A stretch of DNA of 64,000 nucleotides, taken from the NCBI GenBank assembly GCA_027625915.1, contig JANTQA010000032.1:2542001-2606000 (forward strand), written 5' to 3'. Shown in pieces: positions 11,601 to 23,157 of this stretch. The notes under the pieces are model-generated. The model ran no database searches. It worked only from the letters and a program-made list of their open reading frames with translations, and was not told where the DNA came from. A program made the position numbers and the translations under genes. The stretch comes from Anaeramoeba flamelloides. Its lineage: Eukaryota; Metamonada; Anaeramoebidae. Each line of letters begins with the position of its first letter. Position 1 is the first letter of the stretch.

Positions 11601-11698
11601 TACGTGTACAACGACGATAATTATTGTTTCATAATATAATTCGTGTTTTTTTTTTTTTTTTTATGATTGTTCCAAGCAACATTAAATGGACTACCAAA
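8652..11698. other. Gene-empty AT-rich stretch
   Basis: About 3 kb of A/T runs. I see no conserved coding frame, no RNA gene and no repeat that I could match to another part of the window. A short open frame at 11062-11253 is lysine/isoleucine-rich and not supported. Confidence 0.5.
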
Positions 11699-12000
11699 TA
11701 TTATACCTAAGTTCAAATCCAATTTTGAAAGTAAAGGTCTGGATATTTTCAGTAAAATTTAAATTATTCATACAATTTGCTGAATATTGTGCATAATAAC
11801 CTAAATTTTTTTGAGACTTTTTGTTTTTTTAAGATATAAAAATTTATTGAAAAATTTCCTCTATTGTTTGAGATAATTTTTGCATTTGATCTTTCGTTTT
11901 TAGAATATCTTGTTAAATAAGAAAACTTTTGAAATCAATATCATATTTAATAATCGTTTATTGTTGGTTCCGTTGATGGTTTGTTGTATAGGTCTTCTAT
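11699..12000 (+). repeat. Repeat W, copy 2 (no L insertion)
   Basis: Begins TATACCTAAGTTCAAATC and continues through GTAAAATTTAAATTATTC, which corresponds to the point where L sits in copy 1. The right part matches 8330-8430. It acts as the empty-site reference for L. Confidence 0.6.
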
Positions 12001-13183
12001 AACAAAAAAAAAAACATGCTTTTTATTTTGAAATAAGGATTAAACTTTTTTGCACGCTTTATTCTGCCTACAGTGATTAGAATTTTGAGAATGGTGTGAT
12101 ACCATGAAAAAACGAATACAAACCAGAAATAAGTTGAGATTTATCATTATTAGAAAAAAGAATCATTTAATTTCATGGAATCAGAAAAATGGAATTATTA
12201 GTTTTTTTCTTTCAAAAACGAATCAAAAAGTGAACTCTGATTATGTTTCTTCATATTATTCACAGATCATTAAATAATATCAAAAATTGAAATAAATCAA
12301 ACAGGATTAATACCTATTTTTAAACTCCTAACTGTAATTTTCGTTTGAATATGAAAATTAGAACAACAAAAAATCTAAAAAAACTTCAATTTTACCAAAA
12401 TTTTTCAATTAAATTTCTAAAATCTAACGTTTAAATTTTGATTTTTTTTGATTTTTTGAATTCTATTTTAATTCCAAGCTTCATTCTATTTTTTGGACAT
12501 TGTTTTTTTTTTTTTAAACAAACGAAAAGAACAAATAAGCAAAATAAAATTTGAAAAATTGGAACTTTAACGACATTATACAATTTAAATCGATTCAACT
12601 ATTTTTTTTTGATTTGATATTTTTTTTCAATAATAATTATTATATAAATATTCATGAAAAATGAAAAAAAGTAATTTCTATGTAGGCGAAATTAATAATT
12701 GTTAATTATTGAAAAGTCAATTCAAAAAAAGTACAAAATTAATTTTTCTAAATTAGTATTAATAACAAAATGGATGAATGAAAGAAAAGAAATGAAAAGA
12801 TATGAAAAGAAAGGAAAAAGGGAGAATAGAATCCAAATAGAATTGTTTTTGCTTTTTTTTTAAATATGAAACCACATGTTAAATACTGATTATGTAGATT
12901 AATATAATTCAGTATTAAGAGTAATCTCCAGAAACAAAAAGAATTTCTTTCATAAAAATCAAAAATTTACAAAACCAAAAGACAAAACGAAAATAAAAAA
13001 GGAAATGGGGTGTGTTTGAGGAAATTTTTGTTTATTAATAATTTGTCTAAATTAATTTGGAATTATAAAAGAACAAATAAAAAATCTATGATCAGGGATT
13101 ATTTTTTTCTATAAAAGACGGTTTATTCAATCAAATAAGGGATCTGATATAAAAAAAAAAAAATTAAAAAACAAATTTTTTAT
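12001..13183. other. 3' flank of RPL27A, AT-rich
   Basis: No gene or matched repeat seen. It includes homopolymer tracts and the region just downstream of the RPL27A stop, where the transcript should end. Confidence 0.4.
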
Positions 13184-13978
13184 TTACTTCTTTTTGTTTT
13201 TTTCAAAAACAAGTTCACAGACACCACCAACAGCCTTAATTTTCTTCTCTGCTGTTTCTGAAAATGATTTGGCTCTTACGATCATTGGCTGTTTTGGGAG
13301 TCTTCCTTTTCCAAGAACTCTAAAGTAACCGAATTTGACAACATCAATAACTGGTACTTCCTCGCCTTCTTTGGCTTTTTGATATTTTTTTCTTGTCTCT
13401 TCTGGAACTAAAGTCCAAAGCTTATCAAGGTTGATGATTGGTGCATATTTGATATTGTTTTGTTTATGATACCATCTCATACCTACTTTTCCAAAAAAAC
13501 CTGGATGGTATTTATCAAAGGCAATTCTTTTTGTTTTAAATTAGGTTTTAAAAAAAAAAAAAAAAAAAAACATTGAATGAAAATTATGATGAAAGGTTAA
13601 TTTTAATTAATTCCAAAAAAAAAAAAAAAAAAGAAAAAGAAAAAGGGAAAGTGTTGAAAGAAAATTAAAAAGATTTTTAAAAAAATAAAAAAAAAAAAAA
13701 AAGCAAAAATTGGAAACAAAAAAATAATAAAAAAAAGAAGAATTTACCTATGATGTTGGAGACCACCTGATTTACCTCTACCACTTGGATGCTTTCTGTG
13801 TTTTCCTACACGTCCATAACCATGAATAATTTGACCTCTTTTTTTTCTGGATCGTTTGAATCTAGTTGGCTATATTGTTAAAAAAAAGAATTGTGATGAT
13901 TGGAGCGTTTTGTAAAAGAATTAATTGAAAGATAAGGAAGGAATGAAAAGATTGATAATTGAAAAAGAGTTTTACCAT
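13184..13978 (-). CDS. RPL27A: 60S ribosomal protein L27a (uL15), three exons
   Basis: Cytosolic large-subunit protein uL15, near the peptidyl-transferase region of the ribosome. Exon 1 is only the ATG (13976-13978), exon 2 is 13748-13869 and exon 3 is 13184-13526. Introns are 106 bp (GTAAAA...ATAG) and 221 bp (GTAAAT...AAAG). Spliced length is 155 residues, close to the usual 148. Family sequence is unmistakable: [43 protein letters not shown] (across the second junction, Arg split AG/A), [20 protein letters not shown] and EKKIKAVGG. The C-terminus ends in KNKKK. The upstream ATG followed at once by GTAAAACTC is the only start that yields the conserved M-PTR N-terminus. Confidence 0.97.
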
Positions 13979-14308
13979 TTATTAAAAATATAGAAAAGAA
14001 TAAAATAAAAAAATGAATATTGGAATGTTGGCTCATGACAAGAATAGCACAAAAATTGTAGTCACTTTTTAAACTTGGCAACATTTTGTTATTTTGAAAT
14101 TGTTCAAAATTTTGAAAGGAATTATAAGATTAAAACTCACAAACTTTCAATTTAATAGTATTTACAATTCTAACTTTTAAAAACCTAAAATTTCAACAAA
14201 TTTCCACTTTTCATTTTGCATAAAAAGATTTTCAGGCTTTTGATAATAAAGGTGTTTTTTTCTTTAAGGGACAGGTCTACTAAAAAAAATCTTCAAGAAA
14301 AATCAATA

Positions 14309-14548
14309 CTGGTATTTGAAATTCAAATGGGATAAATTTTCATCTGGTTGTCCACTTTTCAATACTTAAATCTTGGTTCTTTTGAGAATACATTGTTCTA
14401 CACAATAAATCTTATAAAAAAGGAACTTAACTAAACAAATAAATAGAGATCACAAACCACAACCCATTTCTTAGGAAACTCCATTTAAAAAAGAATGGAA
14501 AGTGAAAATGAAGTGAAAATTTTTACCCTTTGAATTTCAAATCCCAGT
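14309..14548. mobile_element. Hairpin MITE K, copy 3
   Basis: Ends CTGGTATTTGAAATTCAAAT and, inverted, ATTTGAATTTCAAATCCCAG-like sequence at the right. It carries the family core AAATGAAGTGAAAATTTT near 14509. The interior is longer and more diverged than in other copies. It sits just left of element E1, next to a fragment of an E left end near 14264 (TTAAGGGACAGG). Confidence 0.65.
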
Positions 14549-14574
14549 ATTAAAAAAATTTTTCAAATTGGAGA

Positions 14575-16368
14575 TTAAGGGACTAGTAAACTAAAAAAAA
14601 TCTTAAAGCAATTCCAAAAAAATTTAACCTTATCTTGAAATTTAAAAACAATGTTAAAATCTGATAACTACAATACTCATACTCGCTTTTAGAGCTATTT
14701 CCAGATTTGAATTATTGTTTTGAAGAGTTTAATCCATTTTTCTGTATTTTTGAAAAGTTCAAAATCCAACATATTTCTAAATTATGTAAAAAAAAATATT
14801 TTCTATTAAAGAAGATTGAAATCTTATTGTATGTAAAAGAAGTGTACAACAATCCACGTTTAAAAATTAAAACATTAAGTTCTGAATTAACTCGGAATAA
14901 AAAATATACTTATGTTCAAAAAAATTACAATAATTATTTTAAACTTGAAAAAATATATTATTTTTTGATTTTCAAAGAACAAATTTAAATCAATTTTTTC
15001 TTTTATTGAATAAAAAAATACGAGAAAAAGAACCAAACAAAGAAATTCAGAATCTCCCATAATACTTTTTTGAAACCTGTAAATTTCTACTTTTAATCTC
15101 AAGAAATACTTTTGAATTTAATTATTTATAATCAATAATAAATAAACCAATTTTAATTCTTTCAGTGTATTATTGACATCCTAAAAAATTAAATTTATTA
15201 AAAGAATTTACCATTTTTATTTCTCAATTTTTTTAAAGATTTTCAAACAAATATGTACCTACGACCCAAAAAACACTAAAAATGGAAAACGGGTCAAATA
15301 CTTTCCATTAATACAATTAAAGAACTAAATGAAAAAATAAAAATAAATAAAGTTTCCATTTAACTTTTTCTTGAAAAAATTTTTTGCCAAAATCCTTTTT
15401 ACAAACTTGAAATTATGTATTTTTTTAGATACAATATCTTGTTTTAACTCATTTACTAAAACAAATTCGAACATTATGGGAATTTTCTTTTCACAAAAGG
15501 GGATAATTTGGTCTTCAAATATTTTTTTAGTTGTAAATGCTAAAATTAAAAAAAAGTTAAACTAAAAAGATAAACTCTCTGGAAAACCATTTTAATTTAA
15601 TATATTAACTTATTCTTTAATTTCAAGCTTTTCTCAACCCCAATTTTTCAAAAAAAAATTAATAAAGTTCACAGTAATTTCAAAAAATATTTTCGATATT
15701 CAAAAGTTGAGAGTGTTTTTAAAACTAAAAAAAATTTCCCGGATGGTTAATTGAATTAATTTATCAGACTGGGTTTCGAAAAATATTAATCTGAAAAAAG
15801 TAGTGCTTAATTTTATTAAGGGCATATAATGAATTCAAATTAATAATTCTAATAAAAAAAAAAAAAAAGATATTATCAAATAACTGATTTTAATACTAAT
15901 AGTTCCATTTTTATATCACAAGTATTTGAAAAAAAATATTACACAACTGTTTAAATTTCAAGGTATGTAAATATTTGTGAAAAAAATAAATTATCAATTT
16001 TTTTAGATCTCCAAGAGATTCAATATTTGATTGATTTTTATTGTATTTTTAAAATAAGATTCTAGACCCAAGCTTATTTGTTCATAAAAACTCTTAGGAA
16101 TCATTAAAAGTGAAATTTAATTATAATAAAGATTTTTGGCAAATTTAACTTTATATAATTTTGATCCCAAAAAATACAAACAAAAAAGGATCAGATCTTT
16201 TAACTGAAAATTTAATTGGGAAAAATGAATTCTTCTAAAAAATTTGATAACTCATTTCTCTAAAATTGATAAATGGGTTTGGATATCGAGGTTAAATTCT
16301 ATGCTTTGGGAAATAATTACTCTATTACCCACGGAAAAATAAATAAATAAGAGTTACTTGTCCCTTAA
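14575..16368 (+). mobile_element. TTAA-bounded element E, copy 1 (carries J)
   Basis: Left end TTAAGGGACTAGTAA and right end TTACTTGTCCCTTAA are inverted and both include TTAA, the target used by piggyBac-type transposons. Size is 1794 bp, of which about 575 bp (15250-15827) is a nested element J absent from copy 2. No transposase recognised; a 93-codon frame at 14707-14988 is low-complexity. The assignment to piggyBac is inference from the ends only, and TTAA is common in AT-rich DNA. Confidence 0.65.
15250..15827 (+). mobile_element. Element J, copy 1, inserted in E1
   Basis: Begins ATATGTACCTACGACCCAA and ends near TTATTAAGGGCATAT. E copy 2 continues across this point without it (CAACAAATAAAACAATTC, about 50532-50549). 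A second J is at 53169-53752. No clear coding capacity; terminal inversion is weak. Confidence 0.6.
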
Positions 16369-16988
16369 GATAACTTTCAAAAATTTCCTATTAACTTCAA
16401 AGGTTTTCTCTTTTTAAAATATTTTTAACCTTTTTTTTTGACTTTTAACAGTTTGGATCAAGTATTTGAAATTTGAAAAAATATGAAACAATATTAGAAA
16501 CTGAAAATTTGCTGAATGTCAATCTGAAAGTTCCAAAAAGTCTTGAAAGTATTTGTATGTGTTGTTCTATTCGAGTCGTACTTTAAGACATTTTGAACAA
16601 AATGGTTTTTTCTCTCTCATAAGCTTAACACAGCAAGGTGGCAGATTTTTTGCTTTTCCTTTAATTTATAAGAAATTTATCTTACCAAGATACAAATTAC
16701 AAAAGATTATTCGATATTCAAGTAAAGTGTTTGGAAACAGAACAAATAGGGCAAAAAATCTGTATTTCAAATTAAGTTAATGTTTTTTTATCATCTTTTT
16801 CAAATTCAAATTCAGCGTCTAATTCAGTATTCAATATTACACAAACACATAAACCAATTCCTAAGGTTAACTCATTGATATATTTTGTAAATTATAAATT
16901 AGGAATTGAATTTGTTGAGCTTTTTTAGAATTTTCTTTATTTTTTTTACAACCAATTAAAGAAATGATTGTTTTTTTTTTCTCGTGGG
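16369..16988. other. Spacer between E1 and H1
   Basis: Holds one moderately complex open frame (16553-16780, starting TTG) that I could not assign and do not support as a gene. Otherwise nothing seen. Confidence 0.35.
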
Positions 16989-17548
16989 TTAAGGTTTACA
17001 ATCCCTGAAACTGGAAAAAAGATTGTCTTGTATTGGTTGTGTCAACTTGTTATTTTGGTTCTTAGCTGATCGATCCACAATTAAGTTTGGATCGTATAGG
17101 TGGCTGAAAAAGGCTATTTTTGTGATTTTATTTTTTTTTTTTCCGAAATCCGAATTGATTATTCTAAGATTAATTAATTGGAAGATATTTAATTAGTAAT
17201 TGAGTTTTTTGTTTTCTATGTTGAAATTTTTATTTACGCTTTGTATTATTTGATGCTTGTAAAAAAATTTTTTTTTATTTACTCCGAACTCTGTAAAAGG
17301 AAAATGATAATTTCAATTGACAACCCAAAAATTAACACTTTCAATTAAATACCTTCCAATCAATTAATCTTAGAATAATCAATTCGGATTTCGGAAAAAA
17401 AAAAAATAAAATCACAAAAATAGCCTTTTTCAACCACCTATACGATCCAAACTTAGTTGTGAATATATCAGCTAAGAACCAAAATAACAAGTTGACACAC
17501 CCAATATAAGATAATCTTTTTTCCAGTTTCAGGGATTGTAAACCTTAA
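16989..17548. mobile_element. Long inverted-repeat element H, copy 1 (TTAA-bounded)
   Basis: Arms of about 205 bp (16989-17195 and 17345-17548) differ at roughly a dozen positions by eye. Ends are TTAAGGTTTACAATCCCTGA and its inverse, each including TTAA. The arms carry less AT-rich blocks (GATCGTATAGGTGG, CCGAAATCCGAATTG). The spacer is about 150 bp. No coding capacity. The good match between arms suggests a young or actively homogenised element. A diverged single arm lies at 33077-33180. Confidence 0.8.
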
Positions 17549-18067
17549 ATAACTATAATTTACTATATTTTTTTGATAAAATAATAGAAAATTTGATTTT
17601 TTATTTACTGATATTTCTTTTCTGATTATATATCTTTAATAAGCCAATACCAAATTCACTTTTAGTTTATTTTTATTGTTTAATTGATCCTCTAATTTGT
17701 AGGTTTCCACTAGAAATAAGAAACACTCCTTTTTAATTAGAATAAGGATTTTATCACATTTATAGGTTTATTATAATAATCTTATTAAAAGAGATTTTAC
17801 AACCTTGAATTTCTCAATTAAATTAAAGTCTGTTAGGATTGAAGCCAATCTAAAATAAAAACTTGGAACGCCTTTTATAAAAGAATTATCCAAAATTAGT
17901 TCTGAATGGATAATAAATATCTATTTATGAATTGTTGCTACAGGAAAAGATTCCAAAGGATGAAAGTTAACCGTAAAATTGACCAAGAATCGAGAGAAAT
18001 ATATTGACTTCAAAAAGAGACGAATTTTTCTTCAGAACCTTCTTCTCTTGTTGGAAAAAAACTTGTA

Positions 18068-18590
18068 GAGTATGTTCAATAACCCCTGTTTTTTTGATTT
18101 CTGTAATTTTAATGTTGCCAAAATCAAATAGTGTTATTTTTTTTTGGTAATTAAAGTTATTTATTTTTTTTATAAGTTTTGTAAAAAGTAGATATTTATT
18201 GTGAATTAACCAAAAAATTGAATTTTAAATTAAAAATACTTCATTAGTGATCCTTTTTTTGGAAAAAAAGAACTTTTTGAAAAAAGTTTAAAGAAACTGA
18301 AAAAATAATAGATTTTTTGGTAAAATTCCCATTTAACTTTTTCAATAATTCTTTTTTTAAAAAAAAATTTGTTTTGAGAAAGATTAAAAACCCAAGATAA
18401 CATAAAATCCAAACTCTTAACCTTCAATTCCAGAAGAACTTCAAAACCTAAAAAACAAAAACACAATTACTTTCTACACCCACATAATTAAATCTGAAAA
18501 ACAACAATTATTTTCAGAACATTTCCAAAAAAACATTCTAATTATTTTGAAAAATAATAAAATACAAGAACACAGGTAAACGAACCTCTC
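18068..18590 (+). mobile_element. Element N, copy 1 (short form)
   Basis: Left end GTATGTTCAATAACCCCTGT, right end ACACAGGTAAACGAACCTC (inverted, diverged). Matches the two outer parts of the copy at 40388-41712 but lacks about 830 bp in its middle. The minus-strand frame at 18230-18466 is part of this repeat and low-complexity. Class unknown; ends resemble those of element M. Confidence 0.6.
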
Positions 18591-19167
18591 CCTGAAAGAT
18601 TTCTTGAAAAAAACATATGTTATTTAGATATTTATTTACTTTCAGTTTTTCCCAATCTATTCTTGAATATTAATAACAAAATGAATTTTTTTTTTGATAG
18701 TTTCATTCGATCAAGATTAAATTTTTCAAGAGTGTTCTCAATATTTTCAAATAATTTACCTTCCTTAAATTCAACAGAAATTTGTTCCAAAATTGATCTT
18801 CCAAATGGCAACTAATTTTTGTAAAAGCGAATTACCCAAATGTAACTATATTTGTAACAGATCACAATTTTTTCTCAACTAAATAGAAATTCACAAACTT
18901 TCAAACACCAACCAGTTTAAAATGCAGTTTTCAATATAAAAAACCCAAGTTTTTTCAATATTATTTTTCGTTTTGGGAAATTGGTTCTCGAGTTTTTTCT
19001 GTGAGCAGCCATTCAAAGTGTTACCCAAGATTGGAATCAGAAAAGGGGAAAGGTGAAAAAATCAAACAAAAAAAAAATTCATTTTTTAATATATTTTTAT
19101 TTTTTTGCTTATTTAATAAAGAAGAAATTCTTTCAGTCTTTTAATCAAAAGAAACCAACTTTGGGAA

Positions 19168-19320
19168 ATGACAAGTTCAACAAAATTACATCAAGAATCC
19201 TTTAATTCACAAAACTATTCAAATAAACAAAATATGTTAATTAACAAATTTATGGTTGTTACGGGTTGTAAATTATGGGACACTATTCTTTATTTAAATA
19301 TGTCAGACTGGGACTACAAG
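19168..19320 (+). CDS. Probable first exon of a UBA-domain protein
   Basis: Encodes 51 residues from an ATG, followed exactly by a 5' splice site (AAG/GTACCT at 19321, phase 0). Residues 24-51 (LINKFMVVTGCKLWDTI, then LYLNMSDWDYK) fit the start of a UBA-like domain as found at the N-terminus of p47/NSFL1C, FAF and UBXN7 proteins: a helix, the TG loop, a helix, then the W-D-hydrophobic turn before helix 3. UBA domains bind ubiquitin, often in p97/Cdc48 adaptors. Helix 3 would be on the next exon, which I could not locate with confidence; no UBX domain was found downstream. It may be a real gene with distant exons or a broken one. Confidence 0.45.
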
Positions 19321-19566
19321 GTACCTCTTATTTTTCAAAAACTGTTTACTTTTTCAAAAAAAAAATAAAAAAAAAAATTAAAAGAATGAATTTTTGACAA
19401 AACACCACAAAATTTTACAAAGGAACAAATTTTTGAGTGCCACAGAAAAATTGTTTTTCACGTTCTTTTTTTACAAGCATCAGATCCAAATTTTTTTTTT
19501 TTTTTTTTAGTTTGTTTGTTGCACTGTTTTTTGGACCATGATCTCAAAACACTCAAAACACATTTC

Positions 19567-19887
19567 TCAAATTTCACTCAAAAGCAACTCTGAAAATTCT
19601 TGCTTAATTTGTACAAGCAACGATTGCTGTGTTACAATTTTTGTTCTTAAAACCATCCAAATTTTTGACAAAAATTTGTTTCTTCGTTTCTTGTAACTTA
19701 TTGATCGTCTTTTCAAGAGAAACAGGTTTGAAACAAATTGGTATTCTAAAAATAAAACAATGGTGGAGTCTTTCAAATGGTCTAACGTTAAAATATTGTG
19801 TTGAAAAATAAATTGTACATTATTTTCTCTTCTCTTTTTTTCCAAAAACAATTCCTCAAATGAAATAGATCATTAGCCTTACATTTT
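19567..19887 (-). CDS. Unrecognised basic frame, possible exon
   Basis: A frame of about 105 codons without an ATG at its upstream edge, ending TGA at 19567-19569. It reads as a fairly complex basic sequence (for example FLLKRRSISYKKRRNKFLSK, LLVQIKQEFSELLLSEI at the C-terminus) and is less AT-rich than its surroundings. No domain recognised. The plus strand is also open in two frames over part of it, so the coding strand is uncertain. It could be an exon of an opposite-strand gene or of the UBA gene on the plus strand. Confidence 0.2.
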
Positions 19888-21552
19888 CAAATCAAAAACA
19901 TCTAAATTCGATCTCCAAACTCAAAATTTCAACAAGCAAAGACATCAAATTATAATCGATCTCCTTTTTATTTTTAAATTGAATTTGTGGGAGATCTTTT
20001 GTGTTTTTTCTTTACGAATTGTGAAAACTCTTTTTTCGTTAAAATAGGAATCAAAAAATTTTCCTGTTTATGCTTCTCAACTATCTTTTGTGTTTTCAAC
20101 GACAAATTTATGAGGAAACAAAATATTTGGAAATTGAAATAAAATTTTTTCTTTTATTAATTGGAAAATGACAGCAATTCCAATTCTCAAAAAAACCAGA
20201 CTAAAACCAATTTAATGTCTTAAAAAGTGTCACACATTTCATACCGATTGGATTTATTGTTCAGGATTCGGTGTTAAAAAAAAAAAAAAACACTTTATCT
20301 GTTCAAGACAGAATTTTGAAGTTACCAAATTCGTAGCTTCTAATTCAAACATTTCATATTTGTTTCTAATCTTTTTTAGAAAAGAGAAATGAAAATTTTG
20401 TTATATTTTTTTTTTTTCCAACTGACAGCAATTTGAAGAAAAATGAAAAATTCTTCTTCGAGAAAAAATGTAATGATAAAACGATGATTTTACACTCTTT
20501 ATACAGATTTCAAATACACGGGTGAGACAAAAAAGTCAACTGTTACCAATATCTTAAAACACTACTACCTGTGAGAATTTGGTTTAGCTGTAAAGTGTGG
20601 ATTTTTATAATCCACAAAAGACAAAAAAAAACGAGTATCCTAGTATGGGTGTGTTTGGAATTGTTCTTTCTAAAAAATTACAAATTTAGGATTTGTACCG
20701 TCATTGTACGAGTATTAATTTCAAAATATTATACATCTAAAATTATTTTCAAAAAGTGAAAACAGTAAGTTTTAATACTTTATCATCTAACTGTTATTGA
20801 TTCAATTGTTCGTTCATTTTAATGATGGTTTTCACGACTTTTTAGTTTTTTACTTTTTAAAATTGACTGTGTTCTAATCTCCTTTATTTATTTACCCCCC
20901 CTTCAAATAAGCAAGATTTCATACGTGTTCAAAATTCAATTCCATTCTATTTCATCATATGCTCCAGAAAAAGGTTTTATTTATTATCTTTTCAAGTTGG
21001 TGTTTAAAGGTCAAATATAGAGAAAATTTCAGAATAAAAAAAAATGTAAAAGTTTTTTTAGCTCAAAAAATTCATGATTTCATGTTCTGCGAATTCCTGA
21101 ACTTTAACAAAGTGAGATCAGAGTGACTTGAAGATTTAGCCAAACTTGAATACCTAAAACTTTTAAATTTAACAAAAAATAAATTCAAAAAGAAAATTCT
21201 TTAAAAAATAAATAAAAGAAATAAATACTTACTGACGACTAGCAAACATAAATCGTTAATACATTTTCATCAAAATTTCGAATTGTCTGAAAAACTGCTT
21301 TTATGCAAGTTCAATAGTTCTCGATCTAACGCGGCCATTCAAAATCAATAAAATAAAAAATTTTTAATTTTTCAAAAGATTGGACTTTTTAAAAATAGTA
21401 TTCTTTCAATCAACTTGGGTACTTATAAATTCAAAAAGATCACACAAAATTTTTAATTCAATTTCCATTTTATAAATTTGAAAACTCTACTTTCATAACA
21501 TTTCATTTCAAAGAAGATTTTGAAAATCAACTTTTTAATATTTACTTTGTAC
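19888..21552. other. Intergenic or intronic stretch, no firm gene
   Basis: A fragment of repeat T lies near 20110-20175. Around 20460-20765 the sequence is somewhat less AT-rich and ends in a good 5' splice site (ACA/GTAAGT at 20765), so an exon is possible, but none of its frames is recognisable. The rest is AT-rich with nothing seen. Confidence 0.3.
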
Positions 21553-22735
21553 TTAAGAGGGTAAGTACATTTTACCAATCGTGAGTGTCTCGGTTTATTC
21601 AAAACCGAATCATTAAAATAATTTCTTTAATTAAATACATGAATACTTTAATAAATAAGAGAGTTGGAAATATCCTTGTATAGTATATTTAGATACCTTT
21701 TTAAAAAATCGGAAATCCAAAATGATTAAAAAATTGATAAAAAAAAATCATTTATTTCAAGCTCTAGATGTGTAATATTCGATACAATGATTTCTTCTTT
21801 ACTCCGTTTTATTTTTAATTCTCGTTTATAATAACTTTTATTTGAAAAATTTTTGAGGGAAACAAATTACTTGTTATTTCTAAAGAATTCCCAAAATGAA
21901 TTTTAATTGGTATTTCCATTTAATTCATCTAAATTCAGAGTTGGTTAAAAAAAATATGAACTCTTTCAGAAATACAGATTTATTGGATTGTATTTGTTTG
22001 ATCTTAAAACAATTTATTTTCCCACAAATTGTAAAAACTTAAATTAATTATGAATTTTGCTTGAAATTTTTTTCAAATTTTCTTTTTATTTTTGGGTTGA
22101 ATCTTTTTTTTTTTTTTTTTGATTTCGGTAATTTAATCCTTTTTCGTTTAAGCTTTGAATCACTATTCTTTGTTTTGGCCGAGTTTAAAAACAATATTAG
22201 AAAAAAAAATTTTGAAAAGAAATTTGTCATAAAACAGTTTTGGTTAAAAAAATAAATAGGAATGGTGGCGGGAAATCCAAGGTTATAAAATGTTGGGTTC
22301 ATCCAAATTAAGAAGAAAAAAACAACAAATCTTTGAAAATAGACTTTGTATTTTTTTTCATTCTTAATTTCAAAAAGTTTATTTGGAAAGGTGATCTTTC
22401 TTGTTTGGTCTTGTAAAAGAAGTTATTTGTTTAAAATACACACCTTCTCATCTATTTTATTTGTTTTTTCTTGGACAAATTTCAAGAATTGTATAAAAAC
22501 ATTTCGAAAATCTAAACCAATTTTAATAAAATTAAAAATTTAATCAAAAAAAATGAAAATTCAAGATTCAACTCTGAATTACTTTGGGTTCTTTTCACAA
22601 ATAGGACAATCAATGAAAAACAGTTTGATTCCAAAGTTTCAATATATAGTGAAACTCAAGAAAAATTTTTTTCAGTAAGGCATTGGCAATTAAAATTTTC
22701 TAAAATGGGAAAATGTACCTGCTTCCTGAAACAAA
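21553..22735 (+). mobile_element. TTAA-bounded element G, copy 1
   Basis: Left end TTAAGAGGGTAAGTACATTT; right end AAAATGTACCTGCTTCC, inverted. Matches 31877-33080 (minus strand) along its whole length with substitutions and small gaps. A frame at 22346-22543 (FGKVIFLVWSCKRSYLFKIH) has a counterpart in copy 2 (FGMVIFRVWSSKRKYLFQMH), and another on the opposite strand (22048-22302) also has a partner. The shared frames may be remnants of a coding region or simple nucleotide similarity. No transposase motif recognised. Confidence 0.65.
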
Positions 22736-23121
22736 AAACATTCTTTCTTAGTCTTTATTAAAAGCAGAGTTAAATTCTTTTTTCAAAATGGAACTTGAAA
22801 TAAAAAGTTTTGAAAATTTATTTTGAATTTAACAGTAAAAAAGATATGTTTTTATTATTATTATTATTATTATTTTCTAATTTTGTAAAGAGTGATCCTT
22901 GGATAATTTATACCTAAACCCACCATACATATTGAATTTTCAAAGAATTTCAATAGATTATTACTTCTTTATTCATCTTTTAAGAATAACATTAATGGAA
23001 TTCAAATAAAAATCAAATTCAATGTTAATTAATGTCATTTAATTTAATCTTAATAATTTTGTATTATTATATATTTTTGAGTTTTTTTTTTTGTTTCAAT
23101 TTTCAACAAAAAACCAAAACA

Positions 23122-23157
<36 letters not shown>

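Noticed and set aside
13878-14084. 68-codon minus-strand frame upstream of RPL27A exon 2
   Set aside because: It lies across the first intron and 5' flank of RPL27A; splicing at 13975/13870 explains the region better.
16553-16780. 75-codon plus-strand frame with moderately complex sequence
   Set aside because: Starts with TTG, no recognisable motif, no splice context and no homologue in the window.
20480-20575. Plus-strand frame reading GETKKSTVTNILKHYYL, reminiscent of an ABC-transporter Walker A region
   Set aside because: The glycine-rich loop needed for Walker A is absent, the frame is only about 28 codons and no other ABC motif is nearby.
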